Assembly (NCBI GenBank): GCA_038380435.1 | Contig: JAWZYU010000030.1 | Location: 62,693,817-62,757,816 of the forward strand | Direction of reading: 5' to 3' | Length of the DNA: 64,000 nt | Source of the DNA: Ryuthela nishihirai | Taxonomy: Eukaryota; Arthropoda; Arachnida; Araneae; Heptathelidae | In this document: positions 51,407 through 62,058 of the stretch, piece after piece | Layout: each line of letters begins with the position of its first letter | Numbering within the stretch: position 1 is the first letter of the stretch | The notes under the pieces: model-generated | Database searches by the model: none | What the model saw: the letters and a program-made list of their open reading frames with translations, nothing else | Told to the model about the DNA's origin: nothing | Program-made: the position numbers and the translations under genes

Positions 51407-52964
51407 TTTCTCCTCACCTAATTAAGATATCAACTTCATTTAAAGACGGGGTTCATGCTCTCCAAATTTCCTTTCGAACGATACCAAGAACGACGCTCTA
51501 GGTCGAATTAGGGGAAAATTTATACTTATATTTTCACTTTCAAACTAGTGGTTTTTCCTATTTTTCTCCTCACCTAATTAAGATACCAACTTCATTTAAA
51601 ACGGTGTTGATGCTCTCCAAATTTCCTTTCGAACGATACCAAGAACGACGCTCTAGGTCGAATTTGTGGAAAATTTATACTCATATTTTCACTTTCAAAC
51701 TAGTGGTTTTTCCTATTTTTCTCCTCACCTAATTAAGATATCAACTTCATTTAAAGACGGGGTTCATGCTCTCCAAATTTCCTTTAAACGATACCAAGAA
51801 CGACACTCTAGGTCGAATTTTGGGAAAATTTATACTCATATTTTCACCTTCAAACTAGTGGTTTTTCCTATTTTTCTCCTCACCAACTTAAAATGGTCAA
51901 CTTCATTTAAAAACGGGGTTGGTGCTCTCCAAATTTCCTTTCGAACGATACCAAGAACGACGCTCTAGGTCGAATTTGGGGAAAATTTATACTCATATTT
52001 TCACTTTCAAACTAGTGGTTTTTCCTATTTTTATCCTCACCTAATTAAGATATCAACTTCGTTTAAAGACGGAGTTGATGCTCTCCAAATTTCCTTTGGA
52101 ACGATACCTAGAACGATGTTCTAGGTCGAATTTGGGGAAAATTTATACTCATATTTTCACCTTCAAACTAGTAGTTTTTCCTATTTTCTCCTCACCTAAT
52201 TAAGATATCAACTTCATTTATAGACGGGGTTGGTGCTCTCTAAACTTCCTTTCGAACGATACCAAGAACGACGCTCTAGATCGAATTTGGGGAAAATATA
52301 TACTCATATTTTCACTTTCAAACCAGTGGTTTTTCCTATTTTTCTCCTCACCTAATTAAGATATCAACTTCATTTAAAGACGGGGTTCATGCTCTCCAAA
52401 TTTCCTTTCGAACGATACCAAGAAGGACGCTCTAGGTCGAATTTGGGGAAATTTTATACTCATATTTTCACTTTCAAACTAGTGGTTTTTCCTATTTTTC
52501 TCCTCACCTACCTAAGATATCAACTTCATTTAAAAACGGGGTTGGTGCCCTCGAAATTTCCTTTCGAACGATACCAAGAACGACGCTCTAGGTCGAATTA
52601 GGGGAAAATTTATACTCATATTTTCACTTTCAAACTAGTGGTTTTTCCTATTTTTCTCCTCACCTAATTAAGATATCAACTTCATTTAAAGACGGGGTTA
52701 ATGCTTTCCAAATTTCCTTTCGAACGATACCAAGAACCACCCTCTAGGTCGAATTTGGGGAAAATTTATACTCATATTTTCACCTTCAAACTAGTAGTTT
52801 TTCCTATTTTTCTCCTCACCTGATTAAGGTATCAACTTCATTTAAAAACGGGGTTCATGCTCTCCAAATTTCCTTTCGAACGATACCAAGAACGACGCTC
52901 TAGGTCAAATTTGGGGAAAAGTTTTACTCATATTTTCACTTTCAAACTAGTGGTTTTTCCTATT

Positions 52965-53121
52965 TTTCTCCTCACCTAATTAAGATATCAACTTCATTTA
53001 AAGACGGGGTTGATGCTCTTCATATTTTCTTTCGAACGATACCAAGAACGACGCTCTAGGCCGAATTTGGGGGAAAATTTATACTCATATTTTCATCTTC
53101 AAACTAGTGGTTTTTCCTATT
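52965..53121 (+). repeat. Chimeric A/C monomer that has lost its B neighbour
   Basis: Begins as class A (gctcttcatattttc, ctaggccg, gggggaaaattt) and then ends as class C (atactcatattttcatcttc). The blocks at 47.5 and 57.1 kb have A, B and C in full here, so about two monomers including B are missing. This is the only A copy I saw not followed by B. Confidence 0.88.
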
Positions 53122-56100
53122 TTTCTCCTCACCTACTTAAGATATCAACTTCATTTAAAGACGGGGTTGGTGCTCTCCAAATTTCCTTTCGAATGATACC
53201 AAGAACGACGCTCTAGGTCGAATTTGGGGAAAATTTAAACTCATATTATCACTTTCAAACCAGTGGTTTTTCCTGTTTTTCTCCTCACCTAATTAAGATA
53301 TCAACTTCATTTAAAGACGGGGTTCATGCTCTCCAAATTTCCTTTCGAACGGTACCAAGAACGACGCTCTAGGTCGAATTTGGGGAAAATTTATACTCAT
53401 ATTTTCACTTTCAAACCAGTGGTTTTTCCTGTTTTTCTCCTCACCTAATTATGATATCAACTTCATTTAAAGACGGGGTTCATGCTCTCCAAATTTCCTT
53501 TCGAACGGTACCAAGAACGACGCTCTAGGTCGAATTTGGGGAAAATTTATACTCATATTTTCACTTTCAAACTAGTGGTTTTTCTTATTTTTCTCCTCAC
53601 CTAATTAAGATATCAACTTCATTTAAAGACGGTGTTGATGCCCTCCAAATTTCATTTCGAACGATACCAAGAACGACGCTCTAGGTCGAATTTGGGGGAA
53701 ATTTATACTCATATTTTCACATTAAAACTAGTAGTTTTTCCTATTTTTCTCCTCACCTAATTAAGATATCAACTTCATTTAAAGACGGGGTTCATGCTCT
53801 CCAAATTTCCTTTCGAACGATACCAAGAACGACGCTCTAGGTCGAATTAGGGGAAAATTTATACTTATATTTTCACTTTCAAACTAGTGGTTTTTCCTAT
53901 TTTTCTCCTCACCTAATTAAGATACCAACTTCATTTAAAACGGTGTTGATGCTCTCCAAATTTCCTTTCGAACGATACCAAGAACGACGCTCTAGGTCGA
54001 ATTTGTGGAAAATTTATACTCATATTTTCACTTTCAAACTAGTGGTTTTTCCTATTTTTCTCCTCACCTAATTAAGATATCAACTTCATTTAAAGACGGG
54101 GTTCATGCTCTCCAAATTTCCTTTCAAACGATACCAAGAACGACGCTCTAGGTCGAATTAGGGGAAAATTTATACTTATATTTTCACTTTCAAACTAGTG
54201 GTTTTTCCTATTTTTCTCCTCACCAACTTAAAATATCAACTTCATTTAAAAACGGGGTTGGTGCTGTCCAAATTTCCTTTCGAACGATACCAAGAACGAC
54301 GCTCTAGGTCGAATTTGGGGAAAATTTATACTCATATTTTCACTTTCAAACTAGTGGTTTTTCCTATTTTTATCCTCACCTAATTAAGATATCAACTTCG
54401 TTTAAAGACGGGGCTGATGCTCTCCAAATTTCCTTTCGAACGATACCTAGAACGACGCTCTAGGTCGAATTTGGGGAAAATTTATACTCATATTTTCACC
54501 TTCAAACTAGTAGTTTTTCCTATTTTTCTCCTCACCTAATTAAGATATCAACTTCATTTAAAGACGGGGTTGGTGCTCTCTAAACTTCCTTTCGAACGAT
54601 ACCAAGAACGACGCTCTAGATCGAATTTGGGGAAAATTTATACTCATATTTTCACTTTCAAACCAGTGGTTTTTCCTATTTTTCTCCTCACCTAATTAAG
54701 ATATCAACTTCATTTAAAGACGGGGTTCATGCTCTCCAAATTTCCTTTCAAACGATACCAAGAACGACGCTCTAGGTCGAATTTTGGGAAAATATATACT
54801 CATATTTTCACCTTCAAACTAGTGGTTTTTCCTATTTTTCTCCTCACCAACTTAAAATATCAACTTCATTTAAAAACGGGGTTGGTGCTCTCCAAATTTC
54901 CTTTCGAACGATACCAAGAACGACGCTCTAGGTCGAATTTGGGGAAAATTTATACTCATATTTTCACTTTCAAACTAGTGGTTTTTCCTATTTTTATCCT
55001 CACCTAATTAAGATATCAACTTCATTTAAAGACGGGGTTGGTGCTCTCTAAACTTCCTTTTGAACGATACCAAGAACGACGCTCTAGGTCGAATTTGTGG
55101 AAATTTTATACTCATATTTTCACTTTCAAACTAGTGATTTTTCCTATTTTTCTCCTCACCTAATTAAGATATCAACTTCATTTAAAGACGGGGTTCATGC
55201 TCTCCAAATTTCCTTTCAAACGATACCAAGAACGACGCTCTAGGTCGAATTTTGGGAAAATTTATACTCATATTTTCACCTTCAAACTAGTGGTTTTTCC
55301 TATTTTTCTCCTCACCAACTTAAAATATCAACTTCATTTAAAAACGGGGTTGGTGCTCTCCAAATTTCCTTTCGAACGATACCAAGAACGACGCTCTAGG
55401 TCGAATTTGGGGAAAATTTATACTCATATTTTCACTTTCAAACTAGTGGTTTTTCCTATTTTTATCCTCACCTAATTAAGATATCAACTTCGTTTAAAGA
55501 CGGGGCTGATGCTCTCCAAATTTCCTTTCGAACGATATCTAGAACGACGCTCTAGGTCGAATTTGGGGAAAATTTATACTCATATTTTCACCTTCAAACT
55601 AGTAGTTTTTCCTATTGTTCTCCTCACCTAATTAAGATATCAACTTCATTTAAAGACGGGGTTGGTGCTCTCTAAACTTCCTTTCGAACGATACCAAGAA
55701 CGACGCTCTAGATCGAATTTGGGGAAAATTTATACTCATATTTTCACTTTCAAACCAGTGGTTTTTCCTATTTTTCTCCTCACCTAATTAAGATATCAAC
55801 TTCATTTAAAGACGGGGTTCATGCTCTCCAAATTTCCTTTCAAACGATACCAAGAACGACGCTCTAGGTCGAATTTTGGGAAAATTTATACTCATATTTT
55901 CACCTTCAAACTAGTGGTTTTTCCTATTTTTCTCCTCACCAACTTAAAATGTCAACTTCATTTAAAAACGGGGTTGGTGCTCTCCAAATTTCCTTTCGAA
56001 CGATACCAAGAACGACGCTCTAGGTCGAATTTGGGGAAAATTTATACTCATATTTTCACTTTCAAACTAGTGGTTTTTCCTATTTTTATCCTCACCTAAT

Positions 56101-57177
56101 TAAGATATCAACTTCGTTTAAAGACGGAGTTGATGCTCTCCAAATTTCCTTTGGAACGATACCTAGAACGACGTTCTAGGTCGAATTTGGGGAAAATTTA
56201 TACTCATATTTTCACCTTCAAACTAGTAGTTTTTCCTATTTTTCTCCTCACCTAATTAAGATATCAACTTCATTTATAGACGGGGTTGGTGCTCTCTAAA
56301 CTTCCTTTCGAACGATACCAAGAACGACGCTCTAGATCGAATTTGGGGAAAATATATACTCATATTTTCACTTTCAAACCAGTGGTTTTTCCTATTTTTC
56401 TCCTCACCTAATTAAGATATCAACTTCATTTAAAGACGGGGTTCATGCTCTCCAAATTTCCTTTCGAACGATACCAAGAAGGACGCTCTAGGTCGAATTT
56501 GGGGAAATTTTATACTCATATTTTCACTTTCAAACTAGTGGTTTTTCCTATTTTTCTCCTCACCTACTTAAGATATCAACTTCATTTAAAAACGGGGTTG
56601 GTGCCCTCGAAATTTCCTTTCGAACGATACCAAGAACGACGCTCTAGGTCGAATTAGGGGAAAATTTATACTCATATTTTCACTTTCAAACTAGTGGTTT
56701 TTCCTATTTTTCTCCTCACCTAATTAAGATATCAACTTCATTTAAAGCCGGGGTTAATGCTTTCCAAATTTCCTTTCGAACGATACCAAGAACCACCCTC
56801 TAGGTCGAATTTGGGGAAAATTTATACTCATATTTTCACCTTCAAACTAGTAGTTTTTCCTATTTTTCTCCTCACCTGATTAAGGTATCAACTTCATTTA
56901 AAAACGGGGTTCATGCTCTCCAAATTTCCTTTCGAACGATACCAAGAACGACGCTCTAGGTCAAATTTGGGGAAAAGTTTTACTCATATTTTCACTTTCA
57001 AACTAGTGGTTTTTCCTATTTTTCTCCTCACCTAATTAAGATATCAACTTCATTTAAAGACGGGGTTGATGCTCTTCATATTTTCTTTCGAACGATACCA
57101 AGAACGACGCTCTAGGCCGAATTTGGGGGAAAATTTTTACTCATATTTTCACCTTCTAACTAGTGGTTTTTCCTACT

Positions 57178-57334
57178 TTTCTCCTCACCTAATTAAGATA
57201 TCAACTTCATTTAAAAACGGGGTTGATGCTCTCGAAATGTCCTTTCCAGCGATACCAATAACGACGTTCTAGAACGATTTGATAGAAAATTTAATACCAA
57301 ATTTTTTATTACTAGAGTTGGGGATGTTCATATT
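57178..57334 (+). repeat. B-type monomer, ccagcgatacc subtype
   Basis: Third copy of the subtype, preceded by the A monomer with the extra G. Confidence 0.92.
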
Positions 57335-57534
57335 TTTCTCCTCACCTAATTAAGATATCAACTTCATTTAAAGACGGTGTTGATGCCTTCCAAATTTCCT
57401 TTCGAACGATACCAAGAACGACGCTCTAGGTCGAATTTGGGGAAAATTTATACTCATATTTTCATCTTCAAACTAGTGGTTTTTCCTATTTTTCTCCTCA
57501 CCTACTTAAGATATCAACTTCATTTAAAGACGGG

Positions 57535-59476
57535 GTTGGTGCTCTCCAAATTTCCTTTCGAACGATACCAAGAACGACGCTCTAGGTCGAATTTGGGGAA
57601 AATTTATACTCATATTTTCACTTTCAAACCAGTGGTTTTTCCTGTTTTTCTCCTCACCTAATTAAGATATCAACTTCATTTAAAGACGGGGTTCATGCTC
57701 TCCAAATTTCCTTTCGAACGGTACCAAGAACGACGCTCTAGGTCGAATTTGTGGAAAATTTATACTCATATTTTCACTTTCAAACCAGTGGTTTTTCCTG
57801 TTTTTCTCCTCACCTAATTATGATATCAACTTCATTTAAAGACGGGGTTCATGCTCTCCAAATTTCCTTTCGAACGGTACCAAGAACGACGCTCTAGGTC
57901 GAATTTGGGGAAAATTTATACTCATATTTTCACTTTCAAACTAGTGGTTTTTCTTATTTTTCTCCTCACCTAATTAAGATATCAACTTCATTTAAAGACG
58001 GTGTTGATGCCCTCCAAATTTCATTTCGAACGATACCAAGAACGACGCTCTAGGTCGAATTTGGGGGAAATTTATACTCATATTTTCACATTAAAACTAG
58101 TAGTTTTTCCTATTTTTCTCCTCACCTAATTAAGATATCAACTTCATTTAAAGACGGGGTTCATGCTCTCCAAATTTCCTTTCGAACGATACCAAGAACG
58201 ACGCTCTAGGTCGAATTAGGGGAAAATTTATACTTATATTTTCACTTTCAAACTAGTGGTTTTTCCTATTTTTCTCCTCACCTAATTAAGATACCAACTT
58301 CATTTAAAACGGTGTTGATGCTCTCCAAATTTCCTTTCGAACGATACCAAGAACGACGCTCTAGGTCGAATTTGTGGAAAATTTATACTCATATTTTCAC
58401 TTTCAAACTAGTGGTTTTTCCTATTTTTCTCCTCACCTAATTAAGATATCAACTTCATTTAAAGACAGGGTTCATGCTCTCCAAATTTCCTTTCAAACGA
58501 TACCAAGAACGACGCTCTAGGTCGAATTTTGGGAAAATTTATACTCATATTTTCACCTTCAAACTAGTGGTTTTTCCTATTTTTCTCCTCACCAACTTAA
58601 AATATCAACTTCATTTAAAAACGGGGTTGGTGCTCTCCAAATTTCCTTTCGAACGATACCAAGAGCGACGCTCTAGGTCGAATTTGGGGAAAATTTATAC
58701 TCATATTTTCACTTTCAAACTAGAGGTTTTTCCTATTTTTATCCTCACCTAATTAAGATATCAACTTCGTTTAAAGACGGGGTTGATGCTCTCCAAATTT
58801 CCTTTCGAACGATACCTAGAACGACGTTCTAGGTCGAATTTGGGGAAAATTTATACTCATAATTTCACCTTCAAACTAGTAGTTTTTCCTATTTTTCTCC
58901 TCACCTAATTAAGATATCAACTTCATTTAAAGACGGGGTTGGTGCTCTCTAAACTTCCTTTTGAACGATACCAAGAACGACGCTCTAGATCGAATTTGGG
59001 GAAAATTTATACTCATATTTTCACTTTCAAACCAGTGGTTTTTCCTATTTTTCTCCTCACCTAATTAAGATATCAACTTCATTTAAAGACGGGGTTCATG
59101 CTCTCCAAATTTCCTTTCGAACGATACCAAGATCGACGCTCTAGGTCGAATTAGGGGAAAATTTATACTCATATTTTCACTTTCAAACTAGTGGTTTTTG
59201 CTATTTTTCTCCTCACCTAATTAAGATATCAACTTCATTTAAAGACGGGGTTAATGCTTTCCAAATTTCCTTTCGAACGATACCAAGAACCACCCTCTAG
59301 GTCGAATTTGGGGAAAATTTATACTCATATTTTCACCTTCAAACTAGTAGTTTTTCCTATTTTTCTCCTCACCTGATTAAGATATCAAATTCATTTAAAA
59401 ACGGGGTTCATGCTCTCCAAAGTTCCTTTTGAACGATACCAAGAACGACGCTCTAGGTCAAATTTGGGGAAAATTT
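57535..59476 (+). repeat. Block duplicated at window end, copy 1
   Basis: Matches 62,059-64,000 at offset 4,524 (29 x 156). Shared rare variants are ccaagagcgacg, actagaggtttttcc, actcataatttcacc, tttttgctattt, atcaaattcattt and caaagttccttttg. Upstream of 57,535 the copies differ (ccttcc versus ccctcc, gacgggg versus gaagggg). Confidence 0.85.
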
Positions 59477-59673
59477 ATACTCATATTTTCACTTTCAAAC
59501 TAGTGGTTTTTCCTATTTTTCTCCTCACCTAATTAAGATATCAACTTCATTTAAAGACGGGGTTGATGCTCTTCATATTTTCTTTCGAACGATACCAAGA
59601 ACGACGCTCTAGGCCGAATTTGGGGAAAATTTTTACTCATATTTTCACCTTCTAACTAGTGGTTTTTCCTACT

Positions 59674-59830
59674 TTTCTCCTCACCTAATTAAGATATCAA
59701 CTTCATTTAAAAACGGGGTTGATGCTCTCGAAATGTCCTTTCCAACGATACCAATAACGACGTTCTAGAACGATTTGATAGAAAATTTAATACCCAATTT
59801 TTTATTACTAGAGTTGGGGATGTTCATATT
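59674..59830 (+). repeat. B-type monomer
   Basis: Carries aaaacggggttg, ccaacgatacc and acccaattttt; near-identical to the copy at 61,702. Confidence 0.92.
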
Positions 59831-61701
59831 TTTCTCCTCACCTAATTAAGATATCAACTTCATTTAAAGACGGTGTTGATGCCCTCCAAATTTCCTTTCG
59901 AACGATACCAAGAACGACGCTCTAGGTCGAATTTGGGGAAAATTTATACTCATATTTTCATCTTCAAACTAGTGGTTTTTCCTATTTTTCTCCTCACCTA
60001 CTTAAGATATCAACTTCATTTAAAGACGGGGTTGCTGCTCTCCAAATTTCCTTTCGAACGATAAAAAGAACGACGCTCTAGGTCGAATTTGGGGAAAATT
60101 TATACTCATATTTTCACTTTCAAACCAGTGGTTTTTCCTGTTTTTCTCCTCACCTAATTAAGATATCAACTTCATTTAAAGACGGGGTTCATGCTCTCCA
60201 AATTTCCTTTCGAACGGTACCAAGAACGACGCTCTAGGTCGAATTTGGGGATAATTTATACTCATATTTTCACTTTCAAACTAGTGGTTTTTCCTATTTT
60301 TCTCCTCACCTAATTAAGATACCAACTTCATTTAAAACGGTGTTGATGCTCTCCAAATTTCCTTTCGAATGATACCAAGAACGACGCTCTAGGTCGAATT
60401 TGTGGAAAATTTATACTCATATTTTCACTTTCAAACTAGTGGTTTTTCCTATTTTTCTCCTCACCTAATTAAGATATCAACTTCATTTAAAGACGGGGTT
60501 CATGCTCTCCAAATTTCCTTTCAAACGATACCAAGAACGACGCTCTAGGTCGAATTTTGGGAAAATTTATACTCATATTTTCACCTTCAAACTAGTGGTT
60601 TTTCCTATTTTTCTCCTCACCAACTTAAAATATCAACTTCATTTAAAAACGGGGTTGGTGCTCTCCAAATTTCCTTTCGAACGATACCAAGAACGACGCT
60701 CTAGGTCGAATTTGGGGAAAATTTATACTCATATTTTCACTTTCAAACTAGTGGTTTTTCCTATTTTTATCCCCGCCTAATTAAGATATCAACTTCGTTT
60801 AAAGACGGGGTTGATGCTCTCCAAATTTCCTTTCGAACGATACCTAGAACGACGCTCTACGTCGAATTTGGGGAAAATTTATACTCATAATTTCACCTTC
60901 AAACTAGTAGTTTTTCCTATTTTTCTCCTCACCTAATTAAGATATCAACTTCATTTAAAGACGGGGTTGGTGCTCTCTAAACTTCCTTTTGAACGATACC
61001 AAGAACGACGCTCTAGATCGAATTTGGGGAAAATTTATACTCATATTTTCACTTTCAAACCAGTGGTTTTTCCTATTTCTCTCCTCACCTAATTAAGATA
61101 TCAACTTCATTTAAAGACGGGGTTCGTGCTCTCCAAATTTCCTTTCGAACGATACCAAGATCGACGCTCTAGGTCGAATTAGGGGAAAATTTATACTCAT
61201 ATTTTCACTTTCAAACTAGTGGTTTTTCCTATTTTTCTCCTCACCTAATTAAGATATCAACTTCATTTAAAGACGGGGTTAATGCTTTCCAAATTTCCTT
61301 TCGAACGATACCAAGAACCACCCTCTAGGTCGAATTTGGGGAAAATTTATACTCATATTTTCACCTTCAAACTAGTAGTTTTTCCTATTTTTCTCCTCAC
61401 CTGATTAAGATATCAACTTCATTTAAAAACGGGGTTCATGCTCTCCAAAGTTCCTTTTGAACGATACCAAGAACGACGCTCTAGGTCAAATTTGGGGAAA
61501 ATTTATACTCATATTTTCACTTTCAAACTAGTGGTTTTTCCTATTTTTCTCCTCACCTAATTAAGATATCAACTTCATTTAAAGACGGGGTTGATGCTCT
61601 TCATATTTTCTTTCGAACGATACCAAGAACGACGCTCTAGGCCGAATTTGGGGAAAATTTTTACTCATATTTTCACCTTCTAACTAGTGGTTTTTCCTAC
61701 T

Positions 61702-61858
61702 TTTCTCCTCACCTAATTAAGATATCAACTTCATTTAAAAACGGGGTTGATGCTCTCGAAATGTCCTTTCCAACGATACCAATAACGACGTTCTAGAACG
61801 ATTTGATAGAAAATTTAATACCCAATTTTTTATTACTAGAGTTGGGGATGTTCATATT
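61702..61858 (+). repeat. B-type monomer, last in window
   Basis: Lies 13 monomers (2,028 bp) after the previous copy, from which it shows no difference that I noticed. Confidence 0.92.
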
Positions 61859-62058
61859 TTTCTCCTCACCTAATTAAGATATCAACTTCATTTAAAGACG
61901 GTGTTGATGCCCTCCAAATTTCCTTTCGAACGATACCAAGAACGACGCTCTAGGTCGAATTTGGGGAAAATTTATACTCATATTTTCATCTTCAAACTAG
62001 TGGTTTTTCCTATTTTTCTCCTCACCTACTTAAGATATCAACTTCATTTAAAGAAGGG

